DNA of 64,000 nucleotides from JAHIJO01 sp964486075 (GTDB taxonomy: Bacteria > Verrucomicrobiota > Kiritimatiellia > JAAZAB01). This document shows, piece after piece, positions 18,619 to 27,359 of the stretch. The first letter of the stretch is position 1, and every line of letters begins with the position of its first letter. A model generated the notes under the pieces. The model ran no database searches, had not been told where the DNA came from, and saw only the letters and a list, made by a program, of their open reading frames with translations. Made by a program: the position numbers and the translations under genes. The stretch spans positions 9,687 through 73,686 of the forward strand of contig CAZALU010000004.1 in assembly GCA_964486075.1 (NCBI GenBank). Direction: 5' to 3'.

Positions 18619-21381
18619 ATGATGAACATGCTCTGCTGGCTGACGCAAATCATTCTGCGCTTGCGGTACCGCATCCGTCTGGCGGGTCTGGAGGATATCG
18701 CGGTCAGGGGGACGCAGGGCATTCTGTTCCTGCCCAATCATCCCGCGCTGATCGATCCGGTGATGATTGTGACGGCCCTGCGCCGCCGGTTCGGGCCGCT
18801 GGTCCTGGCCGATAGGGACCGGGTCAACATTCCCGTGATCCGTCATCTGTTTGCCCGCCTGGGCGTGCTACCGATCCCGGATCCTGCGCAGTGCGGCGTT
18901 GCCGGAAGGGCAGCGATCGAGCAGGCCATTCAGGATTGTATCCGCGCCGTCCGGCGCGGAGACAACCTTCTGTTCTGGCCGGCGGGCCGGATTTACCGGA
19001 GTCGGCTTGAGGACCTGGGCGGTAACAGCCTTTTAGAAACCTTGGTCAAGGCTGCGCCGGATATCCGTGTGGTGCTGGTCCGGACCCGCGGGTTGTGGGG
19101 GAGTCGGTTCGGGAGCGCGCCAGCCGGCGCGCCGCAGATGGGCCGAGTTTTTCTGAAGGGTGCGGCCGCTCTCCTGGCCAACGGCCTATTTTTTCTGCCC
19201 CGCCGGGAAGTATCCATTGAACTGACCGAACCCGCCGACCTGCCGCGCGATGCTGATAGAGCCGGGCTGAACCGGTACCTGGAGGCATTTTACAACCAGT
19301 CCGCACCGTCCAACACTTACGTGCCTTATTTCTTCTGGGAACGTGGCGGAACGCGAACTGTGCCGGAGCCGGTTGCCGGGCGAATGGACGGAGAAGAGGA
19401 GGATGTTTCAGACGCGACACGGGAAATAGTGGTCGCCCACCTCAAGGAAGTCAGTGGTGTGCGAGTCATCAAGGACACCGCTCATCTGGCGCGCGATTTG
19501 AGCATGGATAGCCTGGTGCGCGCGGAACTTGCTCCATGGCTGGAGCAGGAATTCGGGTTTGCCGTGGCGGAGATAGAATCTCTGCAAACCGTTTCCGACG
19601 TGTTGCTGGCGGCCCAAGGAGTTGTGCGGGCCGTCGGACCAATCACGCTCAAGCCGATTCCCGCCAGGTGGTTTGGCCTTCAATCCGAACGCAATCCTTC
19701 AATCCCGGACGGCCACGACGGAGCGTGGCCCTCCAACAATCAGTCCAAACGGCTGCGTTCTTGGTGGAGCGACGCGCTCTGTCGAATCCGTCCTGATTTT
19801 TTCAAGTGTTGCTCCCGTGCCGATTCGACATTCCCGCTGGTCCCGGAAGGCGTCACTCTGACGGAGGTGTTTTTGGCGCAAGCCCGGCGTTGTCCGGGCC
19901 AGCCGGCCATGGCCGACCAGATGCGCGGGGTGCTGACCTATCGCGACATCCTTACAGCCATCATGGCGTTGAAGCCGGCGTTGACGGCGTTGGAAGGTGA
20001 ATACCTCGGCATCATGTTGCCGGCTTCGACGGGTGCTGCCGTCGTCTATCTGGCGGCGTTGTTTGCGGGTAAAATCCCGGTGATGGTCAATTGGACCTCC
20101 GGCGCCGACACGATCGTTCGCTCTCTGGACCTGCTTGGCGTTAGACGCATCGTCACGGCGCAGGCCTTGATCGCCCGACTTGCGGCGCAAGGCATCGATC
20201 TTTCTGCGATCCATGATCGGCTGGTGCCGATGGAAGAAATCGGACGCCGGATAACCTGGCTCGCCAAACTCGCCGCCTGGCTTGGCGCGCGGCTCAAGCC
20301 GGGTTCGCTGGGTAAGGGGACGGTTCAGAAAACAGCGGTTGTGTTGTTTACCAGCGGATCGGAAAGTTTTCCCAAGGCCGTGCCCCTGACCCATGCGAAT
20401 ATTTTAGCCAATATCCGGGATGTTGCCGGTTTTTATCAGTTTTTGCCGACGGATCGCATGCTTGGAATGCTGCCGCCCTTTCATTCCTTCGGCCTGACCT
20501 GTTCCATGCTGTTTCCGCTGTGCGCCGGATTGCGGGTGGTGTTCCATCCCAACCCGACCGAGGGCGCCCACCTGGCGCGGATTATCGAGGCTTATGGTGT
20601 CAGCCTGCTAATCGGCACCCCTACTTTCCTAAACGGCATCATCCGCGTCGCCGAGGATCGACAGTTAAAAACCTTGCGTAAGGTGGTGGCCGGCGCCGAA
20701 AAATGCCCGGCGAAAGTTTATGAAGCCGTTAGCCACCGCTGGCCGCACCTGGCGATTCTGGAGGGCTACGGCATTACCGAATGCTCGCCCGTGGTTGCCG
20801 TTAATGATGAGTACGATCCTCAGCCCGGCACCATTGGCAAGGCGTTGCCGTCGGTGGAGTATGTCATCCGCGCGATGGAGGGTGGGGGACGTGTGGCACC
20901 GGGCCAGCCGGGCATGCTGCTGGTGCGTGGGCCAAGCATTTTCGAAGGCTACCTGCATTATGACGGCCCGTCGCCGTTCGAGGAGTTCGAGGGTAAGTCC
21001 TGGTACCGGACCGGCGACCTGGTAAAGGAAGGGGCCGGTGGGGTGTTGACGTTTACAGGGCGCTTGAAGCGTTTTATCAAGTTGGGCGGCGAGATGATTT
21101 CCCTGCCGGCTATCGAAGACGTGCTGGTGCGCGCCTTTGCGTCCGGCGCGGAACAGGCCGAAGGCCAGACGCTGGCGGTGGAGGGCGCGCCGGTCGAAAC
21201 CAATCCGGATATCGTCCTCTTCGCCACCCGGGACATCGGCCGTGACGAAGCCAACCGGGCGATCCGTGCCGCGGGGCTTTCCCCGCTGCACAACATCCGC
21301 CATATCCGACGGGTACAGGCGATCCCGGTGCTGGGCACAGGCAAGACCGACTATCGCGCCCTGCGTGCCATGCTTGGCTAG
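18619..21381 (+). CDS. PlsC acyltransferase - acyl carrier protein - acyl-ACP synthetase fusion
   Basis: A 920-residue three-part lipid enzyme. Residues 1-220 are a PlsC-type acyltransferase with the HX4D motif NHPALID (His41/Asp46) and LLFWPAGRIYRS as the acceptor-binding block. Residues about 262-335 form a carrier domain with phosphopantetheine site SMDSL (Ser298). From about 395 an ANL adenylation domain begins, with FTSGSESFPKAVPLTH (about 577-592), YGITECSPV, WYRTGDL and GRLKRFIKLGGE. In E. coli Aas the transferase and ligase are fused and use free ACP; here the carrier is built in. The likely role is acyl-chain activation, loading and transfer to lysophospholipid, with the LplT-like transporter upstream. 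The linker at residues 364-373 is encoded by a dispersed hairpin repeat. Start ATG 18619. Confidence 0.88.
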   Translation: MMNMLCWLTQIILRLRYRIRLAGLEDIAVRGTQGILFLPNHPALIDPVMIVTALRRRFGPLVLADRDRVNIPVIRHLFARLGVLPIPDPAQCGVAGRAAIEQAIQDCIRAVRRGDNLLFWPAGRIYRSRLEDLGGNSLLETLVKAAPDIRVVLVRTRGLWGSRFGSAPAGAPQMGRVFLKGAAALLANGLFFLPRREVSIELTEPADLPRDADRAGLNRYLEAFYNQSAPSNTYVPYFFWERGGTRTVPEPVAGRMDGEEEDVSDATREIVVAHLKEVSGVRVIKDTAHLARDLSMDSLVRAELAPWLEQEFGFAVAEIESLQTVSDVLLAAQGVVRAVGPITLKPIPARWFGLQSERNPSIPDGHDGAWPSNNQSKRLRSWWSDALCRIRPDFFKCCSRADSTFPLVPEGVTLTEVFLAQARRCPGQPAMADQMRGVLTYRDILTAIMALKPALTALEGEYLGIMLPASTGAAVVYLAALFAGKIPVMVNWTSGADTIVRSLDLLGVRRIVTAQALIARLAAQGIDLSAIHDRLVPMEEIGRRITWLAKLAAWLGARLKPGSLGKGTVQKTAVVLFTSGSESFPKAVPLTHANILANIRDVAGFYQFLPTDRMLGMLPPFHSFGLTCSMLFPLCAGLRVVFHPNPTEGAHLARIIEAYGVSLLIGTPTFLNGIIRVAEDRQLKTLRKVVAGAEKCPAKVYEAVSHRWPHLAILEGYGITECSPVVAVNDEYDPQPGTIGKALPSVEYVIRAMEGGGRVAPGQPGMLLVRGPSIFEGYLHYDGPSPFEEFEGKSWYRTGDLVKEGAGGVLTFTGRLKRFIKLGGEMISLPAIEDVLVRAFASGAEQAEGQTLAVEGAPVETNPDIVLFATRDIGRDEANRAIRAAGLSPLHNIRHIRRVQAIPVLGTGKTDYRALRAMLG
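19708..19735. repeat. Dispersed hairpin repeat, family B, inside a coding region
   Basis: GACGGCCACGACGGAGCGTGGCCCTCC-type sequence with a GGCCACG/CGTGGCC stem. Copies occur at 34999-35026 and, more diverged and inverted, at 44211-44235. Here it is read in frame as linker residues of the lipid-enzyme fusion. Confidence 0.7.
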
Positions 21382-21440
21382 ATTAAACATCGTTTTGAAT
21401 GTGAATGCGGATTTTAGTGTTCAGTAAATAAGGGGGGAGC

Positions 21441-22352
21441 ATGTATCAGATTAACCAGCAAAGCCAAGCTGCGCAGACCACCTCGCTTTCTTCCTCGTTT
21501 GTGTCCTGCCTGATCCCTGCGTATAACGAAGGTCGCAATATTGGCCGCGTTCTGGAAGTGGTGTGTAAATTATCGTTGTTGGATGAAATCATCGTGCTGG
21601 ATGACGGCTCCTCGGACGATACGGCTGCAGTCGTGAGCCGGTATCAACAAAAAACCAAAGCCTTAAAAATATTGGCTTCTGCGGTCAATTGCGGCAAAAC
21701 CGCTACGATCCGACGCGGTGTGCAAGCTTGTCGCGGAGACTTGGTTGTCATCATAGATTCGGACCTGATCAATTTAACACCACACAATGTCGGCGAATTA
21801 GTTGCGGCGATTACAGATCAAGCCTGCGACCTGGCCATCCTGGACCGGGCCGGCGATCGGAAAGCTATCTGGGGTTGGACGAATTGCGCCCGGTTCTTTG
21901 GCGGGGAACGAGCTTTTCGCAAGCGGGATTTCCTGCAAATAGAATTCTCTGAACGAGGCGGATTTTTGCTGGAAATAATCATGAATTTGTATTTTATCCG
22001 AAGCCGTAAAAAAATAAAAACTATTTTTTGCGACAACCTGTTCACCGTACACGATTATCATAAACGCGGGTTATGGCAGGGCGTGCAACATTATTGGCAA
22101 ATCAGCAGAGACATACTGGCGGTCTCCGGGGTGATCGATTTCTTGAAACAAGTCTACCACATCGAGGAGGACCGCTTGGCACGATTGTACCGCTGGCAAG
22201 AGCGGCCTTGCCTCAAACCTGTGACCTTTCTGATGATCCCGCTCGCCGGGCTGTGTTACGGCTGGCTGACCTTCCTGCAATTAAATTGCGCCGGGCTCGC
22301 CCCCAAACGGCGTAAAAACCAGCCCGCCCCAAGCGGCGACCTTGTCCGATAG
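21441..22352 (+). CDS. Family 2 glycosyltransferase
   Basis: A 303-residue GT-A glycosyltransferase. After about 18 polar residues comes SCLIPAYNEGRNIGRVL, then the nucleotide-binding EIIVLDDGSSDDT (about 49-61) and the DSDL metal motif (about 110). There is a possible C-terminal hydrophobic segment (FLMIPLAGLCYGWLTFLQL). It is the type seen in dolichyl/undecaprenyl-phosphate mannose synthase and in unassigned polysaccharide loci. AGGGGGGAG precedes the start. It follows the lipid-enzyme fusion by 59 bp and is followed by dinB after 35 bp, so it may sit in one long transcription unit. The donor and acceptor are unknown. Confidence 0.85.
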   Translation: MYQINQQSQAAQTTSLSSSFVSCLIPAYNEGRNIGRVLEVVCKLSLLDEIIVLDDGSSDDTAAVVSRYQQKTKALKILASAVNCGKTATIRRGVQACRGDLVVIIDSDLINLTPHNVGELVAAITDQACDLAILDRAGDRKAIWGWTNCARFFGGERAFRKRDFLQIEFSERGGFLLEIIMNLYFIRSRKKIKTIFCDNLFTVHDYHKRGLWQGVQHYWQISRDILAVSGVIDFLKQVYHIEEDRLARLYRWQERPCLKPVTFLMIPLAGLCYGWLTFLQLNCAGLAPKRRKNQPAPSGDLVR

Positions 22353-22387
22353 AGCTGATTTGATATCGGCTATATTTTTGGCTAGAA

Positions 22388-23599
22388 ATGTTAAAAATTA
22401 TACATGTGGATATGGACGCCTTTTATGCGGCCATCGAAGCCCTGGACCATCCGGAATGGCGCGGGCTGCCCCTGGTCGTCGGGGCGGCGCCGGATCGACG
22501 CGGGGTGGTCTCCACCTGTTCCTACGAGGCCCGGCGGTATGGCATTCATTCCGCCATGCCGTCGCGGACCGCCGGCAAATTATGTCCGCAGGCCGTATTC
22601 GTGGCGCCTCGCATGGAACGCTATGGCGAAATTTCCTCGCAGATCATGGCGATTTTTGAGGAGTTTACACCACTGATTGAGCCGCTCTCGCTGGACGAGG
22701 CTTTTCTGGATGTCAGCGGGGCGCTGCGCATATTCGGAGACGCGCTGAGCATTGCCGGAGAATTGAAGAGGCGCATCAAGACCCGGCTGGGCTTGACGGC
22801 CTCGGTGGGAATCGCTTTTAATAAGTTCCTGGCCAAGATGGCCAGTGATATGAATAGGCCCGACGGCTTGACCGTGGTTCCCGTGGCCGAGCCGGAAATC
22901 ATGGCTTTCCTGGCCCCGCTCCCGGCAACCAAAATGTGGGGAATCGGTAAAGTCACCGGCACTCGTCTGGCCAAGGCAGGCATCCGGAGAATTGGTCAAT
23001 TACAGGCCCTTGATGTTGAAAAATTGGGGCGTCTGTTCGGCAAAGCGCGGGCGGTCGAAATGTATGACCTGGTCCGGGGCCGCGATCACCGGCCCGTCAT
23101 AACCCATTGGGAAGAAAAAAGCATTTCCAATGAACACACGTTTGCCGATGATGAAAGCGATCTGGAATTGGTCCGTCAGCGCCTGTTAGAGCTGGTCGAG
23201 GAAGTTGGCCGACGTTTGCGCCAAGCCTGTAAACTGGCCGGGACAGCTCAGATCAAATTACGCTTTGGCGATTTTTCAACCATCACCCGGCAAAAATCTT
23301 TTGCAACACCGATTAATAGTGATCGCCGACTGATTGCCTGCGCGTTGGCCTTGTTCGAGCGGGAGTGTGTACAACGGCCCATCCGACTGGTGGGGTTCGG
23401 TGTGAGCAATCTTGCGGCACCGGACCGGGATGTTCCGGCACAGCAATTCCTGTTTGCGGAATTAGCCGGCAAAGGACTGGATGACCGAAACCAGCGGCTG
23501 GACCGGGCGGTGGATGCGTTGCGTGGTTCCTTTGGCAGCTCTGCTGTTCAACGCGGGAAACAGGCAAGCGTTTGTGCGGATCCTGAAAGGCAACCATGA
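22388..23599 (+). CDS. dinB: DNA polymerase IV (Y family)
   Basis: A translesion polymerase of 403 residues. The metal-binding acidic residues are visible at the N-terminus (HVDMDAFYA with Asp8 and Asp10) and in SLDEAFLD (Asp103/Glu104). The YEARRYGIHSAMPS finger segment, the WGIGKVTGTRL helix-hairpin-helix in the thumb, and the little-finger domain all follow in order. There is no C-terminal clamp-binding QLxLF, and the tail is basic. Its TGA overlaps the ATG of the next gene (23596-23599), so the two are translationally coupled. I saw no LexA-like box upstream. Confidence 0.95.
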   Translation: MLKIIHVDMDAFYAAIEALDHPEWRGLPLVVGAAPDRRGVVSTCSYEARRYGIHSAMPSRTAGKLCPQAVFVAPRMERYGEISSQIMAIFEEFTPLIEPLSLDEAFLDVSGALRIFGDALSIAGELKRRIKTRLGLTASVGIAFNKFLAKMASDMNRPDGLTVVPVAEPEIMAFLAPLPATKMWGIGKVTGTRLAKAGIRRIGQLQALDVEKLGRLFGKARAVEMYDLVRGRDHRPVITHWEEKSISNEHTFADDESDLELVRQRLLELVEEVGRRLRQACKLAGTAQIKLRFGDFSTITRQKSFATPINSDRRLIACALALFERECVQRPIRLVGFGVSNLAAPDRDVPAQQFLFAELAGKGLDDRNQRLDRAVDALRGSFGSSAVQRGKQASVCADPERQP

Positions 23600-24597
23600 A
23601 TATCGAGGAACCCGTAAAACCTAATCCGGTCCGCGCGCTGTGCTTGTTCTCGGGCGGACTGGACAGCCAGCTGGCGATTCGAGTCTTGCAAGAACAGGGG
23701 ATCGAGACGCGGGCCGTTGCCTTCCAGAGTTTGTTTTTCGATGTATCGCGAGCGGAGGCCGCGGGCCGGCGTTTAAACGTTCCCGTCCTGGTGGAGGAGT
23801 TTACCCCGGCCATCGTGGCCCTCGTGCGTCATCCGCCGCACGGATTCGGATCCGGCCTTAATCCATGCATAGACTGTCATATCGCGATGATCCGTCGCGC
23901 CGGTGAGCTTTTGCCCGGGCAGGGTTGTCATTTTATCGCCACCGGCGAGGTGTTGAACCAGCGACCCATGTCCCAGAACCGGAAAGCTCTGGATCTGATC
24001 GCGCGAGAATGTGGTTATGCCGACCGTCTGCTACGTCCGCTGAGTGCGAAACTGCTCCCGGAAACGGAATTGGAAAAGTTGGGCTGGATCGACCGCGAGC
24101 GTTTGTGTGCCATCGAGGGACGCAGCCGCCGGGCGCAAGTTGTGCTGGCTATAAAAATGGGGGTGTTGGAATATCCCCAGCCTGCGGGGGGCTGTCTGCT
24201 GACCGACCCCGGCTACGCCAGGCGTCTCAAGAACCTGAAAGAACACGAGGGACTCGAGTCGGTGGACGATATCGCCCGGTTGAAGATCGGACGGCATTTC
24301 CGGCTCGGTGCCGCACGGCTTATTGTCGGACGCGACCAGGGCGAGAATATCAAACTGAGCGACTTGGTCCGGCCGTCGGAGTTTTCTCTGCGGACGCTAA
24401 ATTGCCCCGGTCCGATCGGTCTTTTGACGGGCAATGCGTCGGCGGCGGAAATCAGGTGCGCGACGGAAATCTGCGCCCGCTACAGTGATTGTCCGCCAGC
24501 CGGCACAGTTGAGATAGAGGTGCGCTCGAACGGCATAGCACAGACAATTATAGCGCGCCCATCTCTGCACGCCGTAGTAGAGTCCCTGCGAATTTGA
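23596..24597 (+). CDS. PP-loop ATPase, tRNA-thiolation-type (ThiI/MnmA-like)
   Basis: A 333-residue adenylating enzyme of the N-type ATP-pyrophosphatase fold. The PP-loop is SGGLDSQLA (Ser19-Ala27). A conserved NPCIDCH supplies Cys91 and Cys94, spaced as in sulfur-transfer enzymes of the ThiI/TtuA/MnmA group, some of which hold an iron-sulfur cluster. The QRPMSQNRKALDLI segment resembles ThiI and the related single-domain tRNA thiolation enzymes. A further Cys pairing in GGCLLTDP and YSDCPP could help bind a cluster. There is no THUMP or rhodanese domain. It is coupled to dinB by an ATGA overlap. The function, thiolation of a tRNA uridine, is inferred from the family; the position modified is unknown. 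Confidence 0.75.
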   Translation: MNIEEPVKPNPVRALCLFSGGLDSQLAIRVLQEQGIETRAVAFQSLFFDVSRAEAAGRRLNVPVLVEEFTPAIVALVRHPPHGFGSGLNPCIDCHIAMIRRAGELLPGQGCHFIATGEVLNQRPMSQNRKALDLIARECGYADRLLRPLSAKLLPETELEKLGWIDRERLCAIEGRSRRAQVVLAIKMGVLEYPQPAGGCLLTDPGYARRLKNLKEHEGLESVDDIARLKIGRHFRLGAARLIVGRDQGENIKLSDLVRPSEFSLRTLNCPGPIGLLTGNASAAEIRCATEICARYSDCPPAGTVEIEVRSNGIAQTIIARPSLHAVVESLRI

Positions 24598-24660
24598 GGT
24601 GCAGGCAATCTCTTCATAATCATGCTATTAGCATCATCCCTGGACTTTTATTCCTCCGTG

Positions 24661-24706
24661 TTCATATAAAATAAGAAAGTCGATCGACGTTCTTATCTTA
24701 TATGAA
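24661..24706. repeat. 46-bp near-perfect palindrome
   Basis: The two 23-nt halves are complementary at all but two positions and there is no loop: TTCATATAAAATAAGAAAG on the left mirrors its complement on the right, with TCGATCGA at the centre. It is AT-rich and lies about 64 bp after the PP-loop gene stop. It could be a transcript-end structure for the dinB operon or a protein-binding site; there is no clean T-tract. Confidence 0.65.
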
Positions 24707-24749
24707 GGCGACTCCGGATGGCCGGGGCTGTGGCTTGAACAAAGGCCTT

Positions 24750-24788
24750 TTCAGCCAATCTGTTGCATCTGCCGCGCAAGGTGGCAGT
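24750..24788. repeat. Dispersed repeat, family F
   Basis: CAGCCAATCTGT followed by a CTGCCGCGCAAGG-GGCAG hairpin. It aligns closely with 55340-55377 and, inverted, with 61395-61422. Confidence 0.65.
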
Positions 24789-25093
24789 AGGAACCGGCCA
24801 TAATGAATTGCCGGCACAAACAAAAGAGGGGGTAGACAAGAGCGGGCATTTATGCGATGCTGCTAATCGTTGTTTTGGATGTGGCATGATGCCTGCCTGT
24901 GACGGGCGCGGCAGCAGGGCCATGCGAAAAACGCGGAGCGTAGGTTGAAGGGTAGTTAGTGTACGTGTCGGGGGTGGTATAGACTTTCAACTTACAAACC
25001 GCACCACACCGCAACGCAGATTGTTAGAAGCAGCCTTGCGGAGGGGTGCGAGAGCCTAAATAGTACGTCTAAAATTTCATCGAGGGGAATCTC

Positions 25094-25249
25094 ATGTCTC
25101 AACATGTCAGCCTGAAATCAGCCAATAAAATCAGGGCCCAGCGCAATGTTTTGAAACGGTTTGAGCGCATCGATCTGCTACGGGCGCGCGGCAAATGGAA
25201 AGAAGGGGATCGGGCCTATGGACTCCCCAAAACCAAGCCCCAGGTCTAG
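25094..25249 (+). CDS. Small basic protein of the Chlamydiae/Verrucomicrobia type
   Basis: A 51-residue, strongly basic protein with Ser-Leu-Lys-Ser near the N-terminus, the central VLKRFERIDLL helix, and the GLPKTKP C-terminus. This matches the conserved small basic protein family of Chlamydiae and Verrucomicrobia that I know as TIGR04137, thought to be linked to ribosomes or RNA. GAGGGGAA sits about 5 nt upstream of ATG 25094. The last 32 nt overlap the start of the pseudouridine synthase gene in another frame, so the two are coupled. It is the strongest phylogenetic marker in the window. Confidence 0.85.
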   Translation: MSQHVSLKSANKIRAQRNVLKRFERIDLLRARGKWKEGDRAYGLPKTKPQV

Positions 25250-26069
25250 CCTGCGCCTGCAACATTTTTTGGCGCTTGGCGGTGTGGGATCGCGACGAGC
25301 CTGCGAGGCGCTGATCGCTGCGGGGCGAGTGACGGTCGATGGTGTTGTCGTACGTCGCCAGGGAATATGTGTTGCCCCGGATACCTGTCGGATAGAGCTG
25401 GACGGACGGGTGGTGTGCACGGAGTCCAAAATCTGCCTGCTCCTCAACAAGCCGCGGGGTATTGTATGCACCGCCAGCGATCCGCAGGGCCGACAGACCT
25501 TCATGAATCTGTTGCCAGCTTCGCTGGGTCAACGCGTGTATACTGTCGGCCGCCTGGACCGCGACAGCGAAGGTCTACTGGTAGTGACCAACGACGGGTT
25601 TCTGGCGGATGGCCTGATGCATCCCCGGCATAACGTGGAAAAGACCTATCTGGTCTGGCCTCGCCGCTTGTTGACTCCGAGCGAAGAACAGCGGCTCCGG
25701 CAGGGTGTCCAGTCGAAAGGCGAACGGCTTGCTCTTGACGAACTGGCCCGGACCGACAATATTTATCGTGTTCGATTACAAGAAGGCCGCAATCGGCATA
25801 TCCGCCGAATGTTCGCCGCGGTTGGCGCGGACGTCTTGCGCTTGAAACGCATAGCGGTCGGATCCTTAAAGCTGGGGAGCCTGCGTTCCGGTGGCTGGCG
25901 CTATCTGGAAGACCGGGAAGTCGAAGAATTGCGAAAATATATTCGGGAACGGAGTTGTATTGCAAACCGCGGAGGGGGATCCCATGAAATCAAGCAGCTT
26001 GTCGGCTCTGGGGATAATGTTGGTTATGCTGGCGGCTTGGACGGCCGTTGCGGCGCCGATAAAGATTAA
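25218..26069 (+). CDS. rRNA pseudouridine synthase, RsuA/RluB family
   Basis: From ATG 25218 the protein is 283 residues. An S4 RNA-binding domain comes first (RLQHFLALGGVGSRRACEAL), followed by the catalytic domain with LLLNKPRGIVC, the signature GRLDRDSEGLL with catalytic Asp114, and EGRNRHIRRM. These features place it in the RsuA/RluB/RluE/RluF group that modifies 16S or 23S rRNA; the exact uridine is not clear. The frame is open back to 25161 but that part lies wholly in the small basic protein gene. The C-terminal 29 codons overlap the next gene in another frame, and the tail there is low in family resemblance, so the real functional end may be near residue 250. Confidence 0.9.
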   Translation: MDSPKPSPRSSLRLQHFLALGGVGSRRACEALIAAGRVTVDGVVVRRQGICVAPDTCRIELDGRVVCTESKICLLLNKPRGIVCTASDPQGRQTFMNLLPASLGQRVYTVGRLDRDSEGLLVVTNDGFLADGLMHPRHNVEKTYLVWPRRLLTPSEEQRLRQGVQSKGERLALDELARTDNIYRVRLQEGRNRHIRRMFAAVGADVLRLKRIAVGSLKLGSLRSGGWRYLEDREVEELRKYIRERSCIANRGGGSHEIKQLVGSGDNVGYAGGLDGRCGADKD

Positions 26070-26979
26070 GGCGCTGAAAAACAACGTCAACCTGCGGGCC
26101 AAACCGGTTGCCGATGCGGAAGTTGTCGGCCAGGTTTCGGCTAACGATATCCTGAACTCGAAAAGTATGGATAATGAATGGGTGGAAGTCGTGCCGCCGA
26201 CCAATGTGGACCTTTGGGTTTTCGGGGATTTTGTCAAGGGCGGTATTATCCAAAGCCGCCAGAGGGTGAATGTCCGCTCCGGGCCCGGAATCAACTTTGC
26301 CATTGTGGGCCAATTGGAATCCGGTGCCTCCGTGACGCTCCGGGGCGCTATGCAGGACTGGATCAAGATTGCTCCGCCGGAAGCTTGTTCGCTGTGGGTT
26401 TCCCGGTCGCTGGTGCAGGAGGTGCCCGATTTGCCGGCTCAGTCGGAACCGATTAAAGTTGCGCCAGCAAAGCTTGAACCGGTCAAGTTTGAGTCGGTTA
26501 TAAACACGCCGGACGTGGCACCGCCTGTTAAGAAACCCGATGAGCAACCGGTAGAGACAACGACGAGGACCAAGCCGGCATCGGAGGCTGTGCGCACGCC
26601 TGCGTCCGTGATCCTGGGCGCGAATGCGTCCGAGTCTGCAACACAACAATCCGCGCCGATCCCGGCCGTGCGGGATAACAGGGAGACTGCCGACGAGGCA
26701 CCGTCCGACCTGAGGCTGGTGCCCTCGGCGGCGCAAGGAGAATGGAAACAATATGACGGAATTCTGCGTCCCCGGGGCGTTTTCGCGCGCACGCCCAGTC
26801 GCTACCGGTTGGTTAGTTACGACCAAGATGGAGACAGCAAAACCGTTTGTTACGTTAAGGGCAATAACGACCAGCTCTCGACCCTGATAAACCGACCCAT
26901 GATCATCAGCGGGCGCGAATACTGGGTTCAGAAACAGATCTACCCTGTTCTCGTGCCCGACCGCATCGTGCTGAAATAG
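25984..26979 (+). CDS. Secreted protein with two bacterial SH3 domains
   Basis: From ATG 25984 (GGAGGGGG just upstream) it is 331 residues. A signal peptide of about 24 residues ends in TAVAA. Two SH3b domains follow: KNNVNLRAKPVADAEVVGQV (about 28-48) and RVNVRSGPGINFAIVGQL (about 91-108), each followed by the usual Trp-rich strand. A Pro/Glu/Lys/Thr-rich linker of about 120 residues and a C-terminal globular domain of about 80 residues complete it. SH3b domains bind peptidoglycan or peptide ligands, so a periplasmic cell-wall role is likely. The first 86 nt overlap the end of the pseudouridine synthase gene. The C-terminal domain is not recognised. Confidence 0.82.
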   Translation: MKSSSLSALGIMLVMLAAWTAVAAPIKIKALKNNVNLRAKPVADAEVVGQVSANDILNSKSMDNEWVEVVPPTNVDLWVFGDFVKGGIIQSRQRVNVRSGPGINFAIVGQLESGASVTLRGAMQDWIKIAPPEACSLWVSRSLVQEVPDLPAQSEPIKVAPAKLEPVKFESVINTPDVAPPVKKPDEQPVETTTRTKPASEAVRTPASVILGANASESATQQSAPIPAVRDNRETADEAPSDLRLVPSAAQGEWKQYDGILRPRGVFARTPSRYRLVSYDQDGDSKTVCYVKGNNDQLSTLINRPMIISGREYWVQKQIYPVLVPDRIVLK

Positions 26980-26988
26980 ATTCCGGGC

Positions 26989-27318
<330 letters not shown>

Positions 27319-27359
27319 GACGCTGTCTCCTTCAATAAATAATATCTACGAATCGGAAC

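Larger units (their letters stand above)
24598..25093. other. Intergenic region with a long palindrome and a dispersed repeat
   Basis: About 500 bp between the PP-loop gene and the small basic protein gene. It contains the 46-bp near-perfect palindrome at 24661-24706 and a family F repeat at 24750-24788. The short frames here have no coding character. The promoter of the small basic protein gene should lie at 24960-25080. Confidence 0.5.

Noticed and set aside
19699..20394. Long minus-strand frame of 231 codons
   Set aside because: It is antisense to the ligase domain of the fusion protein, which has clear motifs; composition is that of a shadow frame.
20665..21390. Long minus-strand frame of 241 codons
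   Set aside because: Antisense to the C-terminus of the same fusion; no recognisable motif.
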